Source: Glossina fuscipes (Eukaryota; Arthropoda; Insecta; Diptera; Glossinidae). From it: DNA of 64,000 bases. The notes under the pieces are model-generated. The model did no database searches, was not told where the DNA came from, and saw nothing but the letters and a program-made list of their open reading frames with translations. This document shows positions 12,269-24,087 of this stretch, one piece after another (the first letter of the stretch is position 1; each line of letters begins with the position of its first letter). A program made the translations under genes and the position numbers. The DNA is taken from positions 420,012 to 484,011 of the forward strand of contig NW_024003416.1 in the NCBI RefSeq assembly GCF_014805625.2, in the 5' to 3' direction.

Positions 12269-15200
12269 TTCCTTTTTTTTTTTAGAGTGATGATTGTGTC
12301 TCCTCCCAAAATGTGTATAAACATACGATTTTATTATAAAATTATAAAACTTGTGATTTTTTTTAACATTTGTCCTAAATTTTGTTTAATTTTGTGTTTG
12401 TTATTTTTCCATTCTTTTTGGTTTGTTATTGAATCGGTAAAGATATTAATTTTAGATTTAATAATATTTCCCCGATATTTTTGAATTTAATTCTCAAAAG
12501 CAGTTTATGCGTTTGTTTGCTTGTGAATTAAAAGTTAAATTTTGTCGTGCTTAAAAGGTTTCATTCAAAATTGCTTATCCAAATTTTATTTGGTTTGTGT
12601 AAGTGTGTCTACATGTTGTAATTAATCCTTTCATTGTCATTAATTAACACTGTGTTCCTTTTATTTTTTTTGCCATCTTCATTTTCTATATTTGTTTCGT
12701 TTACAAAGATTTTTAACTTAATCTTAGTGGGTATGAAATGATATAAAAAAAACGACAACTAGGAAAACTTTATTCGTCTGCAGCCGAACCTTTCATTTTT
12801 ATCACAAGCGAAGCGGGTAAAGAAAAAAAAACAGTTTCGATAATCTATTGTGCTGGACGAAGCTGATTTTTTGCACTTTTGTACGTGTAGTGTAGCATGA
12901 AGTATAGAACGTATAATCTGGGGAAATTTTAATCGTTGTATTTGGTGAACTTTTGCTTTTGAAAGCAGATGTATTCTTAACTTATATTATAGTCAAGACA
13001 TGTCCTTTGAGCGATATGGAACATTTTAAATATGGATCAACGTCCAGCAATTTCCGATATTTTTCTTAACTTCAAAGACGATATTGTCATTTTTGTTTCT
13101 AAGAGAATATTAATTACAAATATTACGCAAATAGATAGGCGGACAAGCGAAGAAGCAGACATGCTTACATCGTTCCAGATTTGAATACTGATCATACACA
13201 CACTGATGGACATAGGCTACAGGCTATACGTATAGAGGCAGGCTATACATAGAGGGATTTTCTTCCATCCTTCGGTGGTGGGTATAAAAAACAGGAAAAT
13301 GGATATATCATGAAAAAAAAAAAATATATATATATAACAAAACATGATAATGTCTGGACATGTACACGTTTACAAGCCTTCTCAATACTGGGCACACATT
13401 TTCAGAATTCTTTTATTAACAAGAAATGTTTTTTATGGGATACTGAGGAAGGGATAAGATGTTAGACGTTCCTCGAAAGCTGACAAAAAGTAGATGACGT
13501 GCTAGTGTATGTAGATAGCGATTGAGGAATGTACCAAAATAGTGTAAATAAAGTTATTTATATCGTATTTTTTGTTTTATTTTTTCTTAGTGTTAAAATA
13601 CTGTTTTTGACATAATACTTTTGTTTATTTGAATCCAAATGCATTCAATTCATTTGTTTTACAATAATTAATTTTACGTTTTTTCATTTACGATAAACGT
13701 TACATATTTTTCGAAAAACTTAAGTTAATCACATTATTTCAAAAACAATAGTACTAATGATAATAATAAGAAACAAAAGAAAGTATATGAAATAAAGTGT
13801 ATCGCATTTAAGAAACAAGAATTGACGAGTTGTATATATGTGTGTGTGTTTATGTTTCACTCTTATTTTTCTGTACATACTTATTATAGCGCAAGTGTAC
13901 TTATACGAATACATACCTTTTGTTTTGTACTGTGGCTACAATTTGAATCAATTTTTGTACCGATATCTTTTATAAACCGTAAGCTATTCCTAGTTTACCT
14001 ACTTTTTCTTTTGCATGTTTTGGATTTTTTTAAACGGGAAAATAGAATTGGAGAAAGAAAGACTTCAACTTGTTCAGAGTGTTAGTTCCCACTATTAAAA
14101 ACATTAGTCGTCAACTCTACCTATTACATTACCAGCATGAATAGTGGATTCGAATTTTCATTCATTTAATTCATGTATTCAAAATTTTTTTTATTATTAT
14201 TGCTGCCATCGGTAGTGTGTGGCTGTATCAAATCAATGATATATGGCATTAAGAAATTGCATTTGAAGCGATTTGTGTAATGTCCTTCATTAGAATGTAT
14301 ACAATATTTGATTGATAAGTAAAGCGAAAAGTCTCTTTAAGTAGTTGCATTAACTAAAGTTCCGCCTTATTTGCAGCTTTTTCGATAATTAGTTCTTCAA
14401 CCCAATGGAAAAAAGCATTCACAGGGCTTTTTTAGTCTCCAAGCAGCTAGAATTTAGATGGAATGATTGCGATGATTATTGTGGGTTCGGAGCAACCTTA
14501 GTTGAACTTCTAAAAGAATTTTAAAGAATCAATGCAGTATGAGAAGCGGCATTATTGTGAGGCTCGTTTGATGCTTAAATGTTACTTTAAAACGTTGTAA
14601 CGAAGCGTTTTGCTTCCTTACTGGTAACAAGTCTGTCCAAATACTGGCCAAAAACAGTCGGTTTAGGTTGTCCATCCGCACTAGAGAAGGAATATGCCTT
14701 AAAGATCTCCTTTCTCTACAGCAGCACAGATCAGTCGTCTCCCGCACACACCGTGCAAGCCAATGTTTATAAGACGACTTAAGAAGAGAAATTATATATG
14801 GCACTTACTAAATACTATAGCCTCAGAGAATGTACCTAGCTAGGAAGTGTATACAAATGTGTGCACCGCACACAAATGTACAAACTTTGTAGAATATAAG
14901 AATCAAATGCGTGAATTCTCTAAAATGTACACAAATGTACAAACTCAGTAGAATATATGAATCCAATGTAAAAACTTCCTAACAGAAACACCAATGTGCA
15001 AACGTTGTAAAATAGATAGATCGTACAAAACATTCAAATGCATACACACATAAAAGAAAAATGTATTCAAAATTATAAACGCATGTAACATATACAAACA
15101 TGAAATGTAACATATACAAACATGAATAAGCAAATGAAGGCATGCTCAGCATTATAAAAGCATACGATAGCAATAGAATAGACATAAGTTATACATGAAG

Positions 15201-15300
15201 GGTTTGAAAACCCATGTACATTGCAGGTAATAAGTTCACACGAGTTGGTACGTAAGGTAGTATTAGCGCTAAGATATATATAAGAGAAGTATTTTCATAC
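12269..15300. other. AT-rich non-coding DNA with short local repeats
   Basis: Only small low-complexity frames are seen. A CCTTCGGTGGTGGGTATAAAA string near 13270 resembles a dispersed repeat. Between 14840 and 15130 short units such as ACAAATGTACAAAC and GTAACATATACAAACATGAA recur two or three times. Confidence 0.4.
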
Positions 15301-15461
15301 ACGTCGGAGCTGAGGTTGTAACAGGGAGACAGGCAAACACGTTGAAGCCAACCTAAAATGGCATACGTAACACTAGGTGTGTAAGAATATCGTCACAATA
15401 CATATGTAAGCCAGTATAGTCTAGAACATACATGTAACGGGACAGCGGTGGTGATTCTGAC

Positions 15462-15499
15462 TATAAAACAGCGCGTCGCAACGCGCTTAGCCTTTCAGT
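15462..15499 (+). promoter_or_regulatory. Candidate core promoter (TATA plus TCAGT initiator)
   Basis: TATAAAA at 15462-15468 is followed by TCAGT at 15495-15499, with the A about 35 bp from the TATA box, close to the arthropod arrangement. GC-rich sequence surrounds it, unlike the neighbourhood. The 69-bp repeat array starts 80 bp downstream. It could belong to an LTR or to the start of a transcription unit. No coding region is evident nearby. Confidence 0.35.
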
Positions 15500-15577
15500 T
15501 GTGTCATAGCAGCCAAGGCTAAGTAACCACATGCTACTTAACTAGTTAACTTGTACTGATACGGTTTTTTTTGTGCC

Positions 15578-15826
15578 TTTCACGGATAGGAGATGGATTG
15601 GTTCAGCTTTAATTGCCATCCCTGAAGGACTCATAGGACTGCTGACTTTCACGGATAGGGGATGGATTGGTTCAGCTTTAATCGCCATCCCTGNNNNNNN
15701 NNNTTTCACGGATAGGGGATGGATTGGTTCAGCTTTAATCGCCATCCCTGAAGGACTCATAGCACTGCTGACTTTCACGGATAGGGGATGGATTGGTTCA
15801 GCTTTAATTGCCATCCCTGAAGGACT
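15578..15826. repeat. Tandem array of 69-bp units, interrupted by an assembly gap
   Basis: Units start at 15578, 15647 (cut by the gap), 15704 and 15773 (last one partial), each beginning TTTCACGGATAGG. Because 69 is divisible by three, both strands stay open through the array, which explains the repetitive frames there. Each unit contains GGGATGG and CCATCCC about 18 bp apart, so each can fold into a hairpin with a 7-bp stem; unit 1 has one stem change (GAGATGG). The true copy number is unknown because of the Ns. Confidence 0.9.
15694..15703. other. Assembly gap (10 N)
   Basis: Ten Ns lie in the middle of the second repeat unit. The size is a placeholder, and the array may be longer or shorter than shown. 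Confidence 0.95.
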
Positions 15827-16264
15827 GATGAATATTTTTGTTACGACATGAGTCGACTAGGGACGGACGAGTGGCCCTGTAGGGCAAAGTAGGCTGCTAC
15901 GACACCCGTGACGTATTCGTCTCTTCTTAACAACCCGCGATACCAAAAGAAAAGTCTAATAATAAGTGTTCGAATAAGCTATATTAAAACTCCAACGGAA
16001 AGTCGGGTCGCCACGCTGGTTTTTCCCTCCTACGCCTCTTAAAATTCACGTGAGTACTATAATCTTCTTGTAATTTAAATAAATAAGAACGTAAGACCGA
16101 AACCGAAGGTCCAAGTAATCTTTATAAATATTCTTGGAAAGAGTCCTGGATTGGCTGAATATATCCTGCTCAAGAAGACTCTTTACATCGTATTACATTT
16201 ACAGCAAGCGCCTGAATTTCTCGCCAAGATGTACATGTCCAGACGTCGAAGGATGGCCAGCAGG
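15827..16264. other. Unassigned sequence downstream of the 69-bp array
   Basis: This stretch has higher GC than its surroundings, no long frame and no element that I can name. It ends at the LINE tail of copy 2. It may be part of the same transcription unit or LTR as the promoter at 15462. Confidence 0.35.
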
Positions 16265-17553
16265 TTTTATTTATTTATTTATTTACCCATTTATACATGA
16301 AATTCAACTAAAGAAAATTGCAGCCGAATTCAGTGCATCCTAATAGAAAATCTTATACTAATTGTTTTAAAACCAGTATACAATAAAAAGGAAGAAAAAA
16401 ACGAAGAATAATAACAAAGTAATTTAAAAAAAATTAAAAGTTAAAAAAATGATTCATGTATAAATAAATAAAAAGAAAGTAAAAAAAAGCATGTACACAG
16501 CTAGCACAGAAACACACCCACAACAAGAACCGATCAAGCTCGCAAGTGGAAACATGCATAAGCTTGGCAACCAACACGTTAACAACACAATATTATTTTA
16601 AATAAAAAATTGAGATATTAAGAATGCAATGTTAGTTTAAGTACGTTAGTTTAGGTTTCTGCAAACAACTCTGAGAGCGTTAAACAGCTCATTGTATTTA
16701 CGTTGGCTAAGCCTAATGAAGGTAAACTGCCTAGAGAAGCGGTTAGGGACATTTAAGCTTATATCACCAAGTAATGCGGGCGAGTCGATAGTACCATCTA
16801 TTATTTCGATTAAGAAGGAATCCCCAAGAATAAATCTACGTTTCTCAAGTGACGGTAAGGATAATAGAACCAACCTACTTTCATAAAGGGAAAGATAGAC
16901 AAGCGGGTCCCAACCCAGCAAGAATTGCTTTTGAACAGATTCAATTGAATCTACATAGCACCTCTATAAAGGAGACCACGCATACTCGAGTATAGGTCTA
17001 ACCAAACACATGTACAGCCTTTTGGTAATGTAAGTACCATCAAGCTCTTCAGATCACCTCTTTATAAAACCAAGCGTGGACCTAGTTTTGCTTAACGAGA
17101 CCTCATATGGAAATTAAAACGTAACGTACGGTCAAAGAGAACGCCTAAATCTGTGAACTAATCGACGTCCTTCAACTTGTGCGAATCAATGAAATAGTGA
17201 GTAATGAATGGCTTCCTTCTCGTGAAAGAAAGCTTCTTACATTTATTTAGATTGAGTTTCAGAAGATTCAAAGAGCACCATGCAACCAAATTATTCAAGT
17301 CACTTTGAAGCTGATATGATTGCGATTCTACGGAGAAAGAAGAAAACAGTTTAACATCATCAGATATATTAAGATCTGGCTGGAATTAAACACCAATGAG
17401 AGAGCATTAATATATAAACTAAATAAAATAGGACCTAAGTGGCTGCCTTGATCTACACCAGACGACATGGGGAATTCATCCGAGGTGATGAAGCTAAACA
17501 AAACCCTGAATGATCTATTGTGCAGATAAGAGTTTATCCATTTTACTAAATAG
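16265..17553 (-). mobile_element. LINE copy 2, 5'-truncated
   Basis: On the minus strand the element ends in (TAAA)n at 16265-16284 and extends back through the 3' UTR and the RT C-terminal domain. A 91-codon open piece at 16646-16921 starts at LGWDPLVYLSLYESR and contains RRFILGDSF. Similarity continues with the LDNLVAWCSLNLL region and the start of the palm up to about 17553, where it stops in the middle of RT. 5' truncation is the usual outcome of target-primed reverse transcription. Several stops and deletions are present. Confidence 0.85.
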
Positions 17554-18553
17554 AAGATTTAGTTTGTTGTTGTTTTCTGTTCTCTATTAACAAGTTTGGA
17601 CAGTATATTAAGTCCATTTTTGAATCCAATATTCGATAAAGCTTTTTTACGAAACTTTTGTGGTCATTGTAAAAATCCAAAATTCATTTCCCAGACGAAA
17701 GCAAGCAAGAATATCTCCTTAACTACTGAATATATTGGCTTGATGTCCTACATATTAAGTTGGCTGCAAGATAGAAGAGAAAAGTACTCCTTGTAATAAG
17801 CTCTCCCGATTTAAGTAGACAAGTGTTAATACCTTTTGAACATAATACTATATGAGATGTTTACATATAGATTAAGTTAGCGGTGGGCATTAAAAATTAT
17901 GCCCAAGCTGAATGTAATTTCTTTTTTATATTGATGCAATTTGATATGAAAAAAATCGGGATGGTGATCCCGTCCGTCGCTTGCAACATGCTTGTGATAA
18001 TATTCTAAAATATTTAACTAAAATTCATTGTAGTTATAATAGTATTAAACTGGCTACGGAGTTTTCTTTCGCGATGCTTGCTTCATAGTGTTTTCAATTA
18101 GTTGTATCACTGGTAAAAGTGCACTTCCATCATGCATGTACCTACGTTAATTAATTACAAATTACACATATGTAGATATATATGCATGAGTGTATATCTG
18201 TGTGCTGTGCATACTTTATGAAGAAATTATATATTAGAAGAGCAAATTGCTGGCATTCAATATTCTGCTAAGGTTTGGATACGCCCTTTTCAACATGTTT
18301 CTCCCTCTAGTATTTATGCTTTTGGGTATCGGTTTAACCGAAAATACTGTAACATAATGTTAAATTGATGTGTGTTCAACAGTGATGCAGATTCTCTCGC
18401 AGTATTGTGAATGCGATCTATGTGCCGATCGGGCGATATTTTATATATGCGTGAAATAAAATGTGTATATCTGCCCTGGGCAGAATATATGCATTTTTAT
18501 CATCACTTGCTGTACAACTGATTTCTTGAAAGCTAGCTTGATTTTTATAAAGA
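17554..18553. other. AT-rich spacer between LINE copy 2 and the minus-strand exon
   Basis: No convincing coding frame or repeat was seen. The last few dozen bases before 18591 would be the 3' UTR of the minus-strand gene. Confidence 0.4.
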
Positions 18554-18559
18554 TTTATT
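18554..18559 (-). promoter_or_regulatory. Candidate polyadenylation signal for the minus-strand exon
   Basis: Read on the minus strand this is AATAAA, about 32 bp after the stop codon at 18591-18593. A second AATAAA overlaps that stop. Confidence 0.35.
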
Positions 18560-18590
18560 GAAGAGAGTTTCGTGATTTCATTGTTCCTCT

Positions 18591-19074
18591 TTATTCGCTA
18601 CTTGTAGTTATCGGTTCTAATTTCACACCATTACTAGAACTTTTATTGGTAGTTATAGTTGATGTACATGTGACGGAAGTTAAAATTTCAGATGGGGTAT
18701 TCGATTTTGTAACAGTAATAGTCAAACTTGTATCACCTAACGATGGCGTCTTCGAGGTGGATGATGAATGCGGTGGATGAGTGATGTATCCACCAAGTTG
18801 GCTAAATCGTCATGAAATAGCCGGGATGGTGAGAAAGATTGCGTACTTTTATTATAACAAAAATCGATACCCAGGCCCGTAAGGGAGGAACGAACCGCTG
18901 TGTTTCCAAGCGTATTTTGACGTTGTCGTTCTAGCGACGGAGGTATCGAAGAGAAGCTGCTGCCATTGGTAAATAGCATGTTGTTGTTGCATATTTCATA
19001 TTGCGGTTTCTTGTGACAATTGATCTGACCGCTTGGATCGCCGTAGTTTAGTGTACTTTCTTGAAAGGAAAAGA
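18591..19074 (-). CDS. Terminal exon of an unidentified host gene, with an apparent one-base frame disruption
   Basis: On the minus strand a pyrimidine tract ending TTTTTTTTCAG (about 19075-19087) is a very good 3' splice site. From 19074 one frame reads SFQESTLNYGDPSGQIN and continues for about 90 residues to SPSRLFHDDLANL. It would then end at 18737 with an unlikely Arg/His tail. A one-base shift between about 18790 and 18808 moves it into a second open frame. That frame continues LGGYITHPPHSSSTSKTPSL through a Ser/Thr-rich tail to KLEPITTSSE and a TAA at 18591-18593. Composition, splice site and a downstream AATAAA all favour a genuine last exon broken by an indel or a sequencing error. 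I cannot name the gene; upstream exons should lie to the right on the minus strand. Confidence 0.55.
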
Positions 19075-19425
19075 CTGAAAAAAAAGTTTGTAAAATGATA
19101 AGCGATTTTTGTTTTTATTCGTGAAGTTTCGACTGATGTGTGTTTTTGACCAGCAGGACACACCTATCACATATGTATGCGAAATAATATTTATGATTCT
19201 TTTTGGAGACAACTGGTTTAGATACGCTTCCCCTACTTATATACTCACCGAATTGCGTCCACAGGAGAGGTGTGCAAAGGTTTTTTTCTGAAGATCCTAA
19301 GCGTCGCGAAAAACAACAGCTTTAATAACTCCTTTAATATGCTCATCTGGCTAAATGCCAAGTAAGATACGTTGAGGACGCCCTCCTCAATTGAAGGACC
19401 TCACATGTTATGAACCCGGTTCGCG

Positions 19426-19458
19426 TATAAAACGAAAGTTGGATACGGTATGTCAGAT
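19426..19458 (+). promoter_or_regulatory. Weak candidate core promoter
   Basis: TATAAAA at 19426-19432 is followed by TCAGAT with its A at 19455, giving good spacing. No first exon or coding frame follows, so it may be chance. Confidence 0.15.
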
Positions 19459-19459
19459 T

Positions 19460-20224
19460 TGCATGTTGTTTGAGATAACGATAGTACTTTTTTCAAAACG
19501 ATAAAAAATTCTTCTGCCATCGTTTCGAGACGCCAGGTCTTTAATGGACCTGGACCGTGAAAACGCAAATGATACATTACATTTTGGTTTGTACTCCAGC
19601 ATTTTTGCCACATTGACTGCAGTTGATACCGGTAGATAAGCAAAAAATCGAGGCATCAAGCTTTAAATTATTCTTATTAATTTAATAATGATGTTAAAAT
19701 AGAAGGATAAAATACGCCGGCCATTACATACCTTACACTATTTCGCTTAGTAGAGTTATTCGCTCGTTTTGCTAATAATACTTCAAAAAGCACATGTTAG
19801 TTTCATGCAAAGCCATAATTCTCATGAAAGCCCGAATATTGGAAGGTGAGATTTTCTCTCCATATAAAAGTCTCCGTTTCGTCATAACGCCTATATGAGT
19901 CGGGGTGCAAAAAAGTAGACCTATGTGATCCAAATTCTCAAAGCCTTTACGTTTCATGAGAATCCAAAACATAGATCTACGTGGTCCAAACTCGATAAGG
20001 TAGATTTCTTTGTCAATTTAATATTATTAGCCAATTTTCGCCATAAAATATTTTAAATTCGACGTTTTTATCATATTAGACTTTAGTTTATGCAGGATCG
20101 GTTACACGGTTGAAAAAATTACCCCAGCCTGTTTAAAGTTTTCACAGCAATTTAAAATGCTGAAATACTTCTATTTAGTCACTTTTGCCAAGAAATTTTG
20201 AAAATTGCAATGTTTTCAGTATAA
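19460..20224. other. Unassigned DNA with a short internal duplication
   Basis: Between about 19915 and 19995 two related strings (GTAGACCTATGTGATCCAAA and ATAGATCTACGTGGTCCAAA) occur about 60 bp apart. No protein-like frame is visible. Confidence 0.35.
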
Positions 20225-20470
20225 TGACTTATCAGAATAAGGCGTTACATGGGAAGTGGTCGAAAAAGTCGGCCAATCCGAATCATTTTCAGTAGCATTC
20301 GTCCTTGGATCAAAGTATGTCAATGTAGCAGATTTCATCGAAATATCTTAAAAATTGCGATCTGCACCTTGAACACAAAAATATGAGGGCAGACATCAGA
20401 TGAACAAGCTTAGAACGATTTAGAAAATAATTCTGACCCGATCGGTATAATAAGAGGTGCGTCTACCTTA
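20225..20470 (+). repeat. Dispersed repeat fragment
   Basis: The stretch around TTCATCGAAATATCTTAAAA (about 20335) resembles the reverse complement of 49349-49420, where TTCGTTGAAATATCTCAAAA occurs in the same context (GTCAA upstream, GCGATCTG or GCCATCTG downstream). Sequences of this kind are interspersed in fly genomes. The parent element is not identifiable here. Confidence 0.35.
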
Positions 20471-20829
20471 AGCCCCTCTGAATGTTACATACGTCTGCGC
20501 TGACTTAATATGTCCGGTACCATAAGTAGCGTAGGGCAAAATTATAGACATAATCCTAGTATTATAACTATTTACATAGCTGGATGCTCTATACGTACAC
20601 TTGCATCAGACGAAATTGCCGAATATGATTTTTTATTCGTACAATCACTTGCGAAGTAGTGCCAATCATGTTTGAATTGAAATAATATATACATGAATCG
20701 ATCGTCCGCAAGCTAGTGAAAGGTATTAAGAGCTTTGGCCTAAGTCATATATAGTTTACTTTACCTTCATCTCTAATTTGCTTCTTAAAAAGTTCATAAT
20801 TGGTTAAAAAGTTCATATCTGAACTTGCA

Positions 20830-21900
20830 TTAGCTAAGCTATATAGGAGGTAGTTTCTTGACGGACGTAGTTGATTGAAGTCAACCTCATTAAGCAAAAC
20901 CGGCGAGTCGATGATATCATTTAATTATTTAACCAAGGAGGTAATGCGTAAAACAAACCTAAACTTCTCGAGGTAAGTATATAGGAAGCAACGTTTTTTA
21001 GTACGGCGGAAGATTGACATGTGGTTACCAACTTTTGTATCACAAAGAGCCGGAATTTTTTCTGTACGGATTTAATTGAATTAACATCTTAACGATAAGA
21101 AGATGGCCATACGACCGTGGCGTAGCCCAGTATAGATCTCTCTAAGCTCGTATATAGTCGTTCCAGAATGTGTTCAATTGAAACGAACTTTATGGTCGAA
21201 CAAAACACTAAAATCTGGGAAAGCATCTACATTTTTCTGCTTGCAAGAGTCTATAAAACTGTCCTTTATAAACGAATTTTTCTTAGAATTGAATGAGAAC
21301 CATGTTACTAAGGGTCCGAGCTAAAGGATGAGAATATTCTAACGTCGTCAGCGTGCATCACGATATTAGACGACTTAAATAACTGATTACGGTAGATCTT
21401 TGATGTATAAGCAAACATATTGGAACCCTATGTGACTGCTTTCCTGTAGCTTTTGTGGTGATTGGAATGGAATTAAAGAGAAGCTCTTCAACGATCTGCC
21501 TTCAAGGTATGATGAAAACCAGTTAACTAAACAAAGCGGAAAACCTAGGTGATGCTATTTCGATATTAATAATTTGTGGTTCATTTCGTCGAAGTCCTTA
21601 CTAAAATCGCTCTAATGTGTACTATTAGAGAAGGCAAACGAATTGAAGGAAATCCGTTGTGGCTGACCTTACTTTCAAGAATGCATGTTGGCTCTGCACG
21701 TACTTAGCTCTGCAACGCTTCTTTAGTTTTTAACGATGGTGCTACTACCACCTTTGTAAACCGAGAGAACAAAAGTTGCCTTACAACAAATTGGAAATCT
21801 GCCTGTTTTAAGGAAACAATTGAAAATGAAAGCTATGCTGCGACAAAGTTCAACTTATAATATTTGAGACTTCACGATGAGATCCTGTCCATATCTAGCA
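20830..21900 (-). mobile_element. Divergent LINE copy 3 (RT domain relic)
   Basis: Minus-strand translation in shifting frames gives FSKDFDEMNHKLLISK (about 21570-21620), MHADDVRIFSS (about 21330-21360), DFSVLFDHKVRFN (about 21185-21220) and the C-terminal IDSPVLLNE region (about 20890). These appear in the same order as in the ORF2 of the copy at 56205-60484, but identity is clearly lower. It is an older member or a sister family. The YADD-equivalent box reads HADD. Boundaries are approximate. Confidence 0.75.
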
Positions 21901-22249
21901 AATAGTCGTTGTTTAACGATTTACAACTTTGTAAAAATTAATCATCCGAAAAATAATAATTTTTTTAAACAAATAAACAATCATCGATTTAGTACGGGTA
22001 AGTGAGGAAAAAATTAAAGTTAGTGGAGCTAAAATTAAGTTGAAAGAGTTTAGCAAACCATCGGACGTTTTGCAGCCATCAAAAGATAAAACCGACGGGG
22101 ATGAAGTAACTTTTCTTTGAGTTCTCAAACTAATCTCGCTACCCTCATAAGAATTATTTCTAGAATCTACATATATGTACATATGTAGTTATATACATAT
22201 ATAAAATATTATATTTGATAATAAAATGAAATTGAATGAATTGAATATA

Positions 22250-22318
22250 TACGAGATTTGAACCCACGACCACTGAAGTTGCTAGTCGAGACTCTTGTCT
22301 GCTCGAGCATTCGGGCGG
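22250..22318 (-). repeat. tRNA-derived SINE-like repeat, copy B
   Basis: Read on the minus strand it starts CCGCCCGAATGCTCGAGC and shares the 18-bp core AGAGTCTCGACTAGCAAC with copy A. It ends with a good box B (GGGTTCAAATC). The sequence downstream on that strand does not obviously match the tail of copy A, so only the head is annotated. Confidence 0.65.
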
Positions 22319-22490
22319 ATGAACAAGTATTTAAAACTACAATAATTTAAGTAATTTTAGTGCAGTTAAGACCTAAGATTTGCTGACTCGTTTTTATTAC
22401 TATTATTGTTTGATTTGTTCATTATTATTGTGCTCGTTTAGAAAAAATCTATCTAATTATTAAAAACTTTTCGTTGTAAATGTACATAAT

Positions 22491-22491
22491 T

Positions 22492-22524
<33 letters not shown>
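22491..22524. repeat. (TA)n microsatellite
   Basis: This is a near-perfect TA run with one interruption. It is probably variable in length. Confidence 0.9.
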
Positions 22525-22862
22525 TTAATTACATGTATGTATAAATAAATAATGTCCGCGGATAGGTGAATGGATGGATTGGTACCTATAAGCTTATCTG
22601 GATATTATTTTCCTAATGAGGGGTTGGTTGAATGGACGGATAAAGCCGATATCTTCATATATATAGTAAAACCTAATACTCACACTAAACACTCCGCAAC
22701 ATCAACACATATCTACTCGTGTATGTGTATCTATATTGACTAGGTATTAAAGAAGCTCAAACATACATTGAGGCAAACAAGTAACTGTAGCATTGTTCTC
22801 ACCATATATCCACTATCGAAAAGTGCTCATCTAATAAATTTTTTTCCCTTTTTACCAAACAG

Positions 22863-23002
22863 AGCATCTACAACGTAAACACATCTTTATACATGGTTTT
22901 TACTATGCGAACTGGGAGCTGGAGCCTTCATGGAGATTCCCGCCTCGTACCAGAGAAATGCACGATTCATCGACGACGATGGCTATAGCTTAGTGCAAAC
23001 TG
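22863..23002 (+). CDS. Host exon with candidate translation start
   Basis: A pyrimidine tract ending ACCAAACAG (22854-22862), with a CTAAT branch-like site at 22831, precedes this 140-bp stretch. It ends at ACTG followed by GTAAAC (23003). An ATG at 22930 in a good context (TTCATGG) opens a frame that reads MEIPASYQRNARFIDDDG and continues YSLVQTG to the donor, leaving one base for the next exon. GC content and codon use stand out from the AT-rich flanks. The gene is not recognised. It could also be coding throughout, since the frame is open upstream of the ATG. No partner exon was found with confidence. Confidence 0.45.
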
Positions 23003-24087
23003 GTAAACAAGAACTCCTTAGAAGTTTTACGCTATAGAACTGCCTGTAAACATTATCGCACAAAAGCTGTTAGAAATTCCGCGTTCCTAAAAATTTCATG
23101 TGCTTCGATTAGCAGTCCTTGCGTGCTCCCCTTTTTAAACTTTAAGTTCAGCTTACTCACGATTTTCCAGTGGGTAGAACTTCTTGGCCTTAGCACTTAG
23201 GGTGTTATCCCTGCATTTATGTCATTCGAATGTATAGTTAAGCATTATTTTTTTAGTTTCATGTAATTCGCACGTTTCGAATCTGAACCCGAATTCTATC
23301 CGAATTTATGCACATGTTTTGGAAAGCAATTGGAATTCAGTCAGCAATAAATGCAGGGAAAAAAAGTTCCTTACAGTTTCATTAGAAAGTCGACCAACAT
23401 TGCATTCGCCGTCACAAGAAATTCATCGCTGAAGATTGTGCGGAAACTTTATATCTGTTCTATACATATTAGCCCTTCGCCCATTTTCAGAGCGCCACTA
23501 ACGTAACCACCATAGGCTTTTTGTTCTGGCGTTAATATTATTATCGTCAAAAGTCAGCGCTTCAATATTTTAACAATATTAGTAGCCAATGATATACATC
23601 TGAACCAAAAAAAAATAATAAGAAAAAAATAAATACTCTCACACATACTTAAATGCATACACAAACACACATGCGAATAGTAATGATAATAATGAATATA
23701 TTTCTTTTATAAGTAATAGCGTTGCCATATAATAACGTGAAAAGCAAACCTATTAAATATCAAACAAGCAATATTTCAGTGGAATGAAATATCGTAAATT
23801 TTATTAATTTGCTTTTATGTAGAGATGAAGTAAAAGACGCAATTTAATCCGTTTATGGGATATGGATACGACCGACGGGTGGAGACATTGATTGTAGACT
23901 GGCTCTGTCTACTTCTGCGATGGTGGTTGCGCTGGTTGCAATTGCATCTTGTGTGCTCCTCAAGCGGCATGCCACGCTAAATTCATCTAATCCTCATCTA
24001 CCTCGTCCGTTTTTTCTAATAGAAGAATAATGACAGAGATTGAAGGGACCAAGCCACATGGGGCTTGTTATGTCTTACCAGAAATTT
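23003..24087. other. Presumed intron or intergenic DNA
   Basis: AT-rich, with only short frames and CA-rich microsatellite-like sequence near 23640-23670. Confidence 0.35.

Noticed and set aside
15542..15851. Repetitive 90-codon proteins on both strands
   Set aside because: They are a by-product of a 69-bp tandem unit, read through Ns, with no start context or family.
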